A stretch of 64,000 bases of DNA, from contig JBBQED010000004.1 of NCBI GenBank assembly GCA_038320345.1, forward strand, positions 1 to 64,000. The letters are read 5' to 3'. Shown in pieces: positions 53,013 through 60,837 of the stretch. The notes under the pieces were generated by a model. The model worked only from the letters and a program-made list of their open reading frames with translations, ran no database searches and was not told the origin of the DNA. Made by a program: the position numbers and the translations under genes. The stretch comes from JBBQED01 sp038320345 (GTDB taxonomy: Bacteria > Bacteroidota > Bacteroidia > AKYH767-A > OLB10). Within the stretch, counting starts at the first letter, position 1. Every line of letters starts with the position of its first letter.

Positions 53013-53801
53013 TTAATACCGGATACTAAACTCTTGCTTTGAAAATCCCGGATTGATGAAAACAATTCCAAGCATAAAAAGATCAATACTTATAGTAACA
53101 CGGGGATGAGCTTTGATTTGAGTCCAAGCTTCGCGCATTTCCTTCGACCAATTAATATCGTCGATAATGATTACCGAATGATCATGCATCTTACTCAAAC
53201 ATTCATTGAAATAATTGAGTGTAGGTTCTAAACGATGATTCCCATCAATAAAAAGATAATCGAGACGAGGTAGCATTTCGAGCGCTGGCTTTAACGTTTC
53301 ATCGAATGACCCTTGGATCAATTCAATACTTAAATCGGGGAATTTATTGAAGGAGTATTGCGCCAATGCGGCAGTATTTTCACATCCTTCCAACGTAATC
53401 AATTTGCCTTGAGGATTAGCAGCAGCCTGATACAAGGCGCTGATACCGGCAGAAGTTCCGAGTTCTAGTAAATATTCGGGATGCAAATATTTTACTAAAC
53501 GATATAGTAAACGAGCATAGCGAGGGGGTTTGCTTGAATTTGCAACGATGTAAGATACTTTCCTTTCATTGTATTTAACTCCGGAAAACCCTGCACCGAA
53601 ATCGCGTACCCGAATAATTTTATCGTTGCGAAGTAATTCCTTACGATGAAGTTCGATGGCATCACAGATGTGATCTGATGAATCGGTTCTGAAAACTGCT
53701 TCGTTCAAATGGTAGATAAAGGGAGCTTGCAGATCATGCCGATTTTCTGCTTGCACATAATACAAGAGATAGCGCAATACTTGATCAATCTGTTTAATCA
53801 T
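53013..53801 (-). CDS. SAM-dependent methyltransferase (Methyltransf_24-like)
   Basis: A 262-residue class I methyltransferase. The SAM-binding motif I is LLELGTSAGISALY (about 109-122), followed by the acidic loop GKLITLEGCENT, the DYLFIDGNHRLEP motif (about 180), and the IIIDDINWSKEMREAW segment. This matches the O-methyltransferase-like Methyltransf_24 branch. An N-terminal helical region of about 100 residues precedes it. The substrate is unknown. Its start overlaps the terC stop by four bases, so the two are co-translated. Confidence 0.85.
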   Translation of the reverse strand: MIKQIDQVLRYLLYYVQAENRHDLQAPFIYHLNEAVFRTDSSDHICDAIELHRKELLRNDKIIRVRDFGAGFSGVKYNERKVSYIVANSSKPPRYARLLYRLVKYLHPEYLLELGTSAGISALYQAAANPQGKLITLEGCENTAALAQYSFNKFPDLSIELIQGSFDETLKPALEMLPRLDYLFIDGNHRLEPTLNYFNECLSKMHDHSVIIIDDINWSKEMREAWTQIKAHPRVTISIDLFMLGIVFINPGFSKQEFSIRY

Positions 53802-54724
53802 TTCTCTTCCACATTCTTTTCTGTGATATAAATGGAAAGTAAAATGCTTAGCGCCAACACAGATAATACAACAATCAGAGCAGTAACCGTAGGAATCGGA
53901 AAATAATGAGAGATCAGCATCTTCACTCCTATAAAAGATAAGATAACAGCAAGACCGTATTTCAAATAACGAAAGACGCCCATCATCCCTGCCAAGGCAA
54001 AATACAATGCTCTCAGTCCAAGAATTGCAAACACATTACTCGTGTAAACGATAAAAGTATCTTGCGTAATGGATAACACAGCAGGAATCGAATCCACTGC
54101 AAAGATCACATCGGTAAAATCTATTACTACCAATACTAGCAATAAAGGAGTAGCAAACCATTGAGCATTTTCCTTCACAAAAAATTTCGGTCCGTGGTAA
54201 TCTTCTGAAACGGGAAAGAGTTTTTTACACCATCTAACGAGTAAATTATTATGTAAGTCGGGATCAGCATTATCATCATGAAACAGCATCTTAACACCCG
54301 TAAAAACAAGGATCGCTCCAAATACAAACACCATCCATTCAAACATACTAAACAAGGCTACTCCAACAATAATAAATGCTCCGCGTAGCACTAATGCGCC
54401 AATAATTCCCCAGAACAATACCCGATGTTGGTACTGTTTAGGAACATTAAAATAATTAAATATTACAATAAATACGAAGAGATTATCTACACTCAGCGAC
54501 CATTCAATCACATACCCGGTTAAGAATTCAAATGCTTTCTCTGGTCCACGCCAGTAATACACCAATCCAGCAAAAATAAAAGCGAGTAAGGTCCAGAAGC
54601 CAACCCAAAGTAAAGATTCTTTAAATGAAATTTCATGTTGACGCTTATTCAATACTCCAAGATCGAGTACTAACATTGCAACGATAAACACATTAAACCA
54701 TATCCAAAAACTCATTGGCTCCAT
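53798..54724 (-). CDS. TerC-family membrane protein
   Basis: A 308-residue membrane protein with about eight to nine helices. The TerC core is evident: FWTLLAFIFAGLVYYWRG, YVIEWSLSVDNLFVFIVIF, ALVLRGAFIIVG, and VIDFTDVIFAVDSIPAVLSIT with its two acidic membrane residues. TerC proteins are linked to metal-ion (manganese) homeostasis and tellurite resistance, and act with co-factors that are not seen here. A short cytoplasmic loop (about 150-185) contains KFFVKENAQWFATPLLL. The gene starts eight bases after the hepT stop and overlaps the methyltransferase start, so a common transcript with MntA-HepT is possible. Confidence 0.92.
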   Translation of the reverse strand: MEPMSFWIWFNVFIVAMLVLDLGVLNKRQHEISFKESLLWVGFWTLLAFIFAGLVYYWRGPEKAFEFLTGYVIEWSLSVDNLFVFIVIFNYFNVPKQYQHRVLFWGIIGALVLRGAFIIVGVALFSMFEWMVFVFGAILVFTGVKMLFHDDNADPDLHNNLLVRWCKKLFPVSEDYHGPKFFVKENAQWFATPLLLVLVVIDFTDVIFAVDSIPAVLSITQDTFIVYTSNVFAILGLRALYFALAGMMGVFRYLKYGLAVILSFIGVKMLISHYFPIPTVTALIVVLSVLALSILLSIYITEKNVEEK

Positions 54725-54732
54725 TCTGAAAA

Positions 54733-55068
54733 TCAGTTTTTAATTTTCAAAAGTGAATTAAATAATTCAGGAAGAAAGTTGTTCCTAATCTCCCATACAA
54801 TTGAAAAGTCTATTCCCATATAATCATGAACTAGTCTATTTCTAAATCCAATAATCCTATACCAGTCAATACTGATATGAATGTCCCTAAATTCTGATGG
54901 GAGCCGATTTGCAGCCTCTCCAATTATTTCAAAGTTTCTAATTACTGCATCTATCGTTTTGCTATTAACAATAAATTCATCATAAGACATACCATCTGTA
55001 TAAGAAAGGATTTTATTTGCACTTTCAATATTATCCTCAATAAGAAGCTGAGGTTGACGTTTAGACAT
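54733..55068 (-). CDS. hepT: HepT-like HEPN toxin
   Basis: A 111-residue HEPN-domain protein (DUF86). The Rx4-6H nuclease motif is present as RNRLVHDY, with the tyrosine two residues after the histidine. In the HepT-MntA system this tyrosine is polyadenylylated or AMPylated by MntA. A preceding FEIIGEAANRLPSEFR helix is typical. Its ATG lies within the mntA 3' end (eight-base overlap). Its role as an RNase toxin is from the family. terC follows at once. Confidence 0.9.
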   Translation of the reverse strand: MSKRQPQLLIEDNIESANKILSYTDGMSYDEFIVNSKTIDAVIRNFEIIGEAANRLPSEFRDIHISIDWYRIIGFRNRLVHDYMGIDFSIVWEIRNNFLPELFNSLLKIKN

Positions 55069-55351
55069 ACCCTATATCCTTTTCTATTTGAAATAGATAT
55101 GCTGGTTTTATCCCTTTCTTTGAAACTAAATCAACAGGGTTTTGCAATCGAAGTTCGATGTAATTTGCCAAATCAATAAATTCTATTCCTACTGGCTGGT
55201 CAAAATCAACAATAATATCAATGTCACTTGTTGATGAAAAATCGGTCCTTACTATAGATCCAAATAATCCTATAGAACTTACATGGTATTTCTCCATGAG
55301 CTCCGGCTTTAATTCAGTCAAAGTTTTAGTAATCCTTTCCAATGTTGACAT
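55061..55351 (-). CDS. mntA: MntA-like minimal nucleotidyltransferase antitoxin
   Basis: A 96-residue nucleotidyltransferase. The active-site signature is GLFGSIVRTDFSSTSDIDIIVDF (about residues 28-50), with the GSxxR and the SDID acidic pair. The fold ends with a strand-helix stretch with EFIDLANYIELRLQNPVDLVSK. MntA-type enzymes modify and inactivate HepT. It leads the two-gene module, with a promoter box immediately upstream. Confidence 0.9.
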   Translation of the reverse strand: MSTLERITKTLTELKPELMEKYHVSSIGLFGSIVRTDFSSTSDIDIIVDFDQPVGIEFIDLANYIELRLQNPVDLVSKKGIKPAYLFQIEKDIGYV

Positions 55352-55355
55352 AAAG

Positions 55356-55363
55356 CAAAGGTA
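55356..55363 (-). promoter_or_regulatory. -7 box of mntA-hepT
   Basis: Minus-strand TACCTTTG, full TAnnTTTG match, four bases before the mntA ATG. As with higB the leader would be very short. Confidence 0.5.
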
Positions 55364-55522
55364 AGGATTAGATTCAAATTTTCTTATTCAATAGTGAGCA
55401 TGAATACAATTTACGTTTACTAACGCATAGTGGAACCGGCACTGAAGTTTTGAAAATATTAAAATTCAAGATTAATGCGCCTTAATGGGTCAAGAATAAC
55501 AAGATCCATATTTAGCAGAACC

Positions 55523-56035
55523 TTATTTCTTCTCCACATAATTCTCAGGGTTCAAAGCGGAGGGGCTCCACTGAGAGAAAAATTCAATAATTTTTTCCTC
55601 TGAATATCCATCACCATCTTCCAGATATCCTGAATTTTGGGTGTGAATACGTTTTCCATCAGCATCAAGGATTACAAAAACAGGGAACCCGAATCGCTGA
55701 GGAAAATTCAGTTCAGCAAGAATATCCAGATTTTTATTTTCCTTACTATAATTCAGATGTTCGAAAACAAAACCTGATTTTAGTGTTGAATCAATCTTCG
55801 CATTGGCATCAATAAATTGCTGAAATCTCCGGCACCATTTACACCAATTACCACCAATCATCAGTACAACATTTTTATGTTCCAGCTTCGCAGTCTTAAT
55901 TGCTTTGTTCATCTCTGCACGAGCATCTAATTCAGGATGATAAATTAGTGGTAGCGGAGTTGTTGTAGCAGTCGACTGCGCATTCAGAGCGGTGACAGCG
56001 CAAATAAAAACGATGAGCGAGAATAATTTTTTCAT
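55523..56035 (-). CDS. Exported thioredoxin-fold protein
   Basis: A 170-residue protein with a signal peptide (ending near ALNAQ) and a thioredoxin-like domain. The motif WCKWCRRF (about residues 62-69) provides a CxxC. A preceding KNVVLMIGGNWC strand and later FPVFVILDADGKRI match the DsbD-gamma/thioredoxin_7 style. It should work in the periplasm as a disulfide reductant, or isomerase. It follows gldH by 22 bp and may be in the holB-ricT-gldH run. Confidence 0.85.
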   Translation of the reverse strand: MKKLFSLIVFICAVTALNAQSTATTTPLPLIYHPELDARAEMNKAIKTAKLEHKNVVLMIGGNWCKWCRRFQQFIDANAKIDSTLKSGFVFEHLNYSKENKNLDILAELNFPQRFGFPVFVILDADGKRIHTQNSGYLEDGDGYSEEKIIEFFSQWSPSALNPENYVEKK

Positions 56036-56057
56036 GTCGTAATTTTTAATAAAAATT

Positions 56058-56531
56058 TTAATTACTTACTCTTTCTACTCTCATTCCCACATCCATAATT
56101 CCTTGAAGAGGATTCATCCGCATGGCATGTGTTAATTCAAATCGATATTCACCCGCTTTAGGAAAGCGTACATTTTGTTTAAACAAAACCTGATTATCCC
56201 AGATGTCCCCTAAACCTTTCCCCATCCATTTACCTTCAGGAGTAGCGAGCAACACTTCAGCAGTATCTCTATCCATTTGACCATCCGGCAAACGCGTATT
56301 TACAAATAGAAAAATATTACTGAAAGGATAAGTTCCTGCATTTCTGAAATTGATAAATACATTATGCGGATTCACCGTATCGGTAATCACGGCTGTAATT
56401 ACAACGGGCTGATCCATATCCCATAGTCCCTTTTCAATTTTCTGATTTTGTTCGAATACTCTATTACGATCACAGGAAACAAACAATATCGTTATTATAA
56501 CCACAAATAACTTCAGGTAACGTGATTGCAT
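56058..56531 (-). CDS. gldH: Gliding motility lipoprotein GldH
   Basis: A 157-residue lipoprotein. The lipobox is LFVSC (cysteine near residue 20). The mature sequence with NQKIEKGLWDMDQP, NVFINFRNAGTYPFSNIFLFVNTRLPDG, KWMGKGLGDIWDNQVLFKQNVRFPKAGEYRFELTHAMR is characteristic of GldH. In flavobacteria GldH is needed for gliding motility. It is not a core T9SS subunit, so a role in this organism is open. The ricT-gldH order seen here is common in Bacteroidota. Confidence 0.9.
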   Translation of the reverse strand: MQSRYLKLFVVIITILFVSCDRNRVFEQNQKIEKGLWDMDQPVVITAVITDTVNPHNVFINFRNAGTYPFSNIFLFVNTRLPDGQMDRDTAEVLLATPEGKWMGKGLGDIWDNQVLFKQNVRFPKAGEYRFELTHAMRMNPLQGIMDVGMRVERVSN

Positions 56532-56556
56532 CTTAATTTTCGGTAATGCCTAAGCG

Positions 56557-58254
56557 TTAGCTATTATCATTATTCCCACCTTCCTGACGAGGACTAATTC
56601 GTGGAGGTCGGTTGGATGGTGTTGTAGGAGCCGATGGAGTGGTAGAAGGCGGAACTGGTGCAGCAGGTTTTGTATCAGGAGCCGGTGCAGGATTTGAAGC
56701 TTGAGGCTTTGGTGCATCAGGAATTTTCCGTTCTACACGTGGTCCTGAGGGCTTATCCGCAGGATTACCCTGTGATTGCTGTGGTGGCTGAATACGTGGT
56801 GGAGTATTTTTTGGAGCGTCCTGACGTGGTTGTTGAGGACTAGCCGGTTTCTCCTGTTGTGGAGAAGCAGTTTTCACAGGTTGAGTGCCTGCAACCGGAG
56901 CATTTTCCTTGTTAGGCTGAGGAGCAGGACGCGGCCCTTGTTGATTAGGACGCGGTGTTTGTTGCTGTGGACGATTATTTTGCTGAGGCTTCTGCTCTTG
57001 TTTATTCGAATTTTGATCAGGACGTTGTTGAGGCGAACGATTTGTGCGAGGAGGAGGCGTAGTTGTTGATGACGCAGCAGGAGCAGCTGATTTAGGAGCA
57101 TCAGAAGATTTCTTTTTCTTCTTTTTCTTCTTCACACGATCCATACGTGTCAAGCTATCTTGACCTACTACATCTTTGTAATCAGTATCATCTTCGATTT
57201 CCTCAATCTCAATACTTCCAAATTCTGCAGGTTTAATATCCTGTTTATTAAGTTCAATAATTTCTTTTACACGATCAACCGCCATCGGCACCCATTGATC
57301 GGCACCCATAAACGGACGTTCTTCCCCTTCTTTCACTTCAGGTAATACCGAGTACCACATGATCCGTTTGAAAATATCGGTCTTGCGGTGCATCATAGAT
57401 CCCTTCGCAGTATACAAGCGAATATTTGATTCTGGAATATCACGAATAGCATCGAGATAAGTATCCAACTCATAATTCAAACAACATTTCAATTTACCAC
57501 ATTGACCAGCGAGTTTCAGTGGGTTGAGGGACAAATTCTGATAACGAGCGGCGCTAGTAGAAACGATTTTGAAATCGGTAAGCCATGTAGAACAACACAA
57601 CTCGCGTCCACATGAACCTATCCCGCCTAAACGTGCTGCTTCCTGACGCATCCCAATCTGGCGCATCTCCACACGAACTTTAAATTCTTCAGCAAGTTTT
57701 TTAATCAGTTCTCTAAAATCAACTCTTTCATCCGCAGTATAAAAAAATGTAGCCTTTTTTCCATCGCCTTGAAATTCCACATCACTAAGTTTCATTTTCA
57801 GACCGAGCTGCATAGCAATGGTACGTGAACGGTGCATGGTATTAAACTCCAGCTCTTTCACTTCATTGAACTTTTCAACGTCGGCAGGTCGAGCAGTACG
57901 ATAAAGTAGTTTTATATCCGCAGCGTCCTCTTTCACATTGTGTTTTCGCAACTGGAATCTCACCAGTTCGCCCACAAGGCTAACTTCCCCGATATCATGA
58001 CCGGGATTACCTTCTACGGCAACCATTTCTCCAACCTGAACTTCTAGGCTATTTACATTCCTAAAGAACTCTTTACGACTTCCTTTAAAGCGAACCTCCA
58101 CAATATCGAAAGGCTTATGCCCTTCGGGGAGAACCATATCAGAAAGCCAATTATATACATTGAGCTTATTACAACCACTGGTGCCACAAGTACCATTACT
58201 TTGACATCCTCCGGGGGTTCCGGTGCTGGTGGTTGAACATGAACTACATCCCAT
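56557..58254 (-). CDS. ricT: RicT-like PSP1 protein with long Pro/Gln tail
   Basis: A 565-residue protein. An N-terminal Cys/Gly/Ser segment (CSSCSTTSTGTPGGC) is followed by a PSP1 domain (about 60-300). The domain includes FHAD-type strand HRSRTIAMQLGLKMKL, the iron-sulfur Cys set GSCGRELCCSTWL and GQCGKLKCCLNYE. In Bacillus RicT belongs to the RicAFT complex that matures RNA and supports development. Residues ~385-565 are a low-complexity Lys-run plus Pro/Gln/Asn-rich tail, far longer than the Bacillus protein. It starts 62 bp after holB. Confidence 0.88.
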   Translation of the reverse strand: MGCSSCSTTSTGTPGGCQSNGTCGTSGCNKLNVYNWLSDMVLPEGHKPFDIVEVRFKGSRKEFFRNVNSLEVQVGEMVAVEGNPGHDIGEVSLVGELVRFQLRKHNVKEDAADIKLLYRTARPADVEKFNEVKELEFNTMHRSRTIAMQLGLKMKLSDVEFQGDGKKATFFYTADERVDFRELIKKLAEEFKVRVEMRQIGMRQEAARLGGIGSCGRELCCSTWLTDFKIVSTSAARYQNLSLNPLKLAGQCGKLKCCLNYELDTYLDAIRDIPESNIRLYTAKGSMMHRKTDIFKRIMWYSVLPEVKEGEERPFMGADQWVPMAVDRVKEIIELNKQDIKPAEFGSIEIEEIEDDTDYKDVVGQDSLTRMDRVKKKKKKKKSSDAPKSAAPAASSTTTPPPRTNRSPQQRPDQNSNKQEQKPQQNNRPQQQTPRPNQQGPRPAPQPNKENAPVAGTQPVKTASPQQEKPASPQQPRQDAPKNTPPRIQPPQQSQGNPADKPSGPRVERKIPDAPKPQASNPAPAPDTKPAAPVPPSTTPSAPTTPSNRPPRISPRQEGGNNDNS

Positions 58255-58316
58255 ATTTTCTTCTACGGTTAATGTTCCAAACCACTTATAGTTATTGCCT
58301 GCCGATCCATCAGATA

Positions 58317-59453
58317 TTACTTAATCTGCAGGATTCTGCTGACGTTTAAGGACAAATCTAAGAAAAGGATCTTAGGATTGGCATTCCTTTCCACATGAGT
58401 ATGTGCTTCATTGAGTGCCTGGATGAAAGGATGCATATTATTTTGATTCACGAATGGCAGAAATTTCACCATCGATTTCAGTTGAGAATCATCCAGTTTT
58501 ACGAGAGAATCATCACCTATATTCACCAACATACACTCTCTCACCATGCGCATGCAGGAGAATAAAAATCGTTTTTGAGATTCGCGTCCTTCTTTTGCCA
58601 TCTCATCTACCCAAGGCAGTAGTTTTTCCATGCTTTTCATGGGATTGAAGCAAAGTCGCATCCAATTCAGAAATTCCTGTTCATAGCTACCCTCGCCTCT
58701 TTCTTCAGCGGCTAGATCGAGTGCGATGCGGAAATCTCCGTCGGCTAGACGGGCTAATTCCAGGGCCTGACTACTCTGTAAATCGAATTTTATTCTCAAC
58801 GCGTCCGCCACCTCTTCATCCTTTAATCGGTTTACTTTTACGAGCTGGGTACGACTTAATATAGTAGCTAGCAACTGATCTCTCTGCTCGGAAGCAAGAA
58901 TAAAAATGGTGTTGTCGGGAGGCTCTTCAAGGCTTTTCAGGAGTTTATTAGCAGCCTCAATCCTCAACTTTTCTGGCATCCATATCACTACAACTTTATA
59001 GGGTGCTTCAAAGCTTTTCAAGCTGATTTTCCGGATGATATCATTGGATTCTTCAGCAGAAATAAATCCCTGTTTCGACTCTTCCCCAACAATATATTGA
59101 ATCCAGTCGTTGAGGTCTAGGTAGGGCTGATTAAATGCCAATTTCCGCCAATCGTCCACAAAATCAATGCTTTTAGGATTTTTTACATCCTTCACTGTGG
59201 CGATTGGGTAGATAAAATGAATATCAGGATGTATCATTTTCCTGCTCTTAATACAGGACGGGCATTTACCACAACTATCTGATTCACCGGGATTTTCGCA
59301 ATTCAGAAATTGTGCAAAAGCTCGAGCCATCGGTAAAGTTCCTGAGCCTTTAGGACCAAAAAACAATAGCGCATGACTTACCCTACCTTCTCGGGTACCA
59401 GAAATCAAGCGTTCTTTCACAGCAGCTTGACCGATAACATCACTAAACAACAT
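58317..59453 (-). CDS. holB: DNA polymerase III subunit delta'
   Basis: Clamp-loader subunit, 378 residues. The AAA+-like N-terminal part has FSDVIGQAAVKERLI, FFGPKGSGTLPMARAFAQ (a degenerate Walker A, usual for delta'), the zinc Cys set CENPGESDSCGKCPSC, and SLEEPPDNTIFILASE. The start at 59453 is preferred to 59471 because it begins MLFSDVIGQ and follows a promoter box. Its expression region is divergent from pgk. Confidence 0.93.
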   Translation of the reverse strand: MLFSDVIGQAAVKERLISGTREGRVSHALLFFGPKGSGTLPMARAFAQFLNCENPGESDSCGKCPSCIKSRKMIHPDIHFIYPIATVKDVKNPKSIDFVDDWRKLAFNQPYLDLNDWIQYIVGEESKQGFISAEESNDIIRKISLKSFEAPYKVVVIWMPEKLRIEAANKLLKSLEEPPDNTIFILASEQRDQLLATILSRTQLVKVNRLKDEEVADALRIKFDLQSSQALELARLADGDFRIALDLAAEERGEGSYEQEFLNWMRLCFNPMKSMEKLLPWVDEMAKEGRESQKRFLFSCMRMVRECMLVNIGDDSLVKLDDSQLKSMVKFLPFVNQNNMHPFIQALNEAHTHVERNANPKILFLDLSLNVSRILQIK

Positions 59454-59458
59454 ATTTG

Positions 59459-59466
59459 CAAAAGTA
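59459..59466 (-). promoter_or_regulatory. -7 box of holB
   Basis: Minus-strand TACTTTTG, full TAnnTTTG match, five bases before the holB ATG at 59453. It is in the divergent region shared with pgk. Confidence 0.45.
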
Positions 59467-59503
59467 ACCAAATTGACCGCCGGAAAGAAGCCTCTAAATC
59501 GAT

Positions 59504-59511
59504 TAAATTTG
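59504..59511 (+). promoter_or_regulatory. -7 box of pgk
   Basis: TAAATTTG, full TAnnTTTG match, 20 bp before the pgk ATG at 59532. It lies inside a longer upstream frame, so it argues for the short start. Confidence 0.5.
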
Positions 59512-59531
59512 CCAACCTTATTCTATTATCT

Positions 59532-60740
59532 ATGCAAATCAAAACAGTAGACCATTTCAATTTCTCAGGTAAAAAAGCTTTAATCCGCGTTGATTTTAAC
59601 GTCCCTCTTAACGCTGCTTTTGAAGTGACTGACCCTACACGAATCCGTGCTGCGATTCCGACCCTGAAAAAAATTCTTAGCGACGGAGGGAGTGTAATTC
59701 TGATGTCGCATTTAGGAAGACCGAAAGAAGGTCCGACGGAAAAATATTCACTAAAACATACCCTTGGTGTTTTACAAGAGTTACTTGGACGACCAGTAAA
59801 ATTTTCTAATGATTGTATAGGTACTCCTGCAAAAGAGGCGGCGGCGGCTTTGAAGTCGGGTGAAGTTTTACTCTTGGAAAATCTTCGGTTTCACAAAGAA
59901 GAAGAAAAAGGCGATCCCGCATTTGCAAAGGAACTCGCTTCATTGGGTGATGTGTATGTGAACGATGCATTTGGTACTGCTCACCGTGCGCATGCAAGTA
60001 CTGCTGTTATTGCTCAATACTTCAAAGGGAAAAGTATGTTTGGCTATGTGATGGCTGGAGAATTGGATAATGCAGAAAAAGTTTTAGGCAATGCAGTTGC
60101 TCCGTTCACTGCGATTATGGGTGGTGCTAAAGTGTCGGACAAAATTCTCATTATAGAAAAACTGATGGAGAAAGTAGATCACCTCATCATTGGTGGAGGA
60201 ATGGCGTATACCTTTATCAAAGCGCAAGGTGGATCAATTGGTTCTTCTTTATGTGAAACGGATAAATTAGATCTTGCACTCGAAATTTTGAAACGTGCCG
60301 AAGGAAGCGGAGTAAAGATTCATCTCCCTGTTGATTCTGTGAACGGAGATAAATTTGATAAAGATGCCAATGTAACAACTACGGATATCCGAAGAATTGA
60401 AGATGGCTGGATGGGACTTGATATCGGTCCGGAATCAGTGAAAGCATTTTCTAAAATCATCACCGACAGTAAGACCATTCTGTGGAACGGACCGATGGGA
60501 GTTTTTGAGATGCCGAAATTCGAAAACGGAACAAAGTCGATTGCAGAATCAATTGTTGCTGCCACTAAGAACGGAGCATTTTCACTGATTGGAGGAGGAG
60601 ATTCAGCAGCTGCTATTAATCAATTTCATTTCACCAACGATGTGAGTTATGTTTCAACTGGCGGTGGTGCATTACTGGAATACATCGAAGGAAAAGTATT
60701 GCCAGGAGTGCAAATGGTAATTGAAGCAGGCTTAGATTAA
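59532..60740 (+). CDS. pgk: Phosphoglycerate kinase
   Basis: Glycolytic enzyme forming ATP from 1,3-bisphosphoglycerate. The 402-residue protein has the normal bilobed layout: RVDFNVPL near the start, the substrate-binding MSHLGRPKEG and LLENLRFHKEEE, VNDAFGTAHRAHAST, the hinge region GGAKVSDKI, and the nucleotide-binding NGPMGVFE and GGGDSAAA. The frame is open for 53 codons further upstream, but MQIKTVDHFNFSGKK at 59532 is the typical N terminus and it follows the -7 box. A bidirectional terminator follows. Confidence 0.98.
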   Translation: MQIKTVDHFNFSGKKALIRVDFNVPLNAAFEVTDPTRIRAAIPTLKKILSDGGSVILMSHLGRPKEGPTEKYSLKHTLGVLQELLGRPVKFSNDCIGTPAKEAAAALKSGEVLLLENLRFHKEEEKGDPAFAKELASLGDVYVNDAFGTAHRAHASTAVIAQYFKGKSMFGYVMAGELDNAEKVLGNAVAPFTAIMGGAKVSDKILIIEKLMEKVDHLIIGGGMAYTFIKAQGGSIGSSLCETDKLDLALEILKRAEGSGVKIHLPVDSVNGDKFDKDANVTTTDIRRIEDGWMGLDIGPESVKAFSKIITDSKTILWNGPMGVFEMPKFENGTKSIAESIVAATKNGAFSLIGGGDSAAAINQFHFTNDVSYVSTGGGALLEYIEGKVLPGVQMVIEAGLD

Positions 60741-60789
60741 CTAGTCGATGAAAGCGTATTTTTCTGTGCGCTCAAAATAAACAGACACC

Positions 60790-60820
60790 AAAAAAGCGCT
60801 TTATTCCAAAGCGCTTTTTT
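60790..60820. terminator. Bidirectional terminator between pgk and TonB receptor gene
   Basis: A perfect 13-bp stem (AAAAAAGCGCTTT / AAAGCGCTTTTTT) with a 5-base loop. The A- and T-tracts suit termination on both strands. Confidence 0.92.
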
Positions 60821-60837
60821 GATGTCCACCATCCGAA

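Noticed and set aside
59373..59531. Longer pgk reading frame with 53 extra N-terminal residues
   Set aside because: The extra part reads through the holB start region and the pgk -7 box, and the canonical Pgk N terminus begins at 59532.
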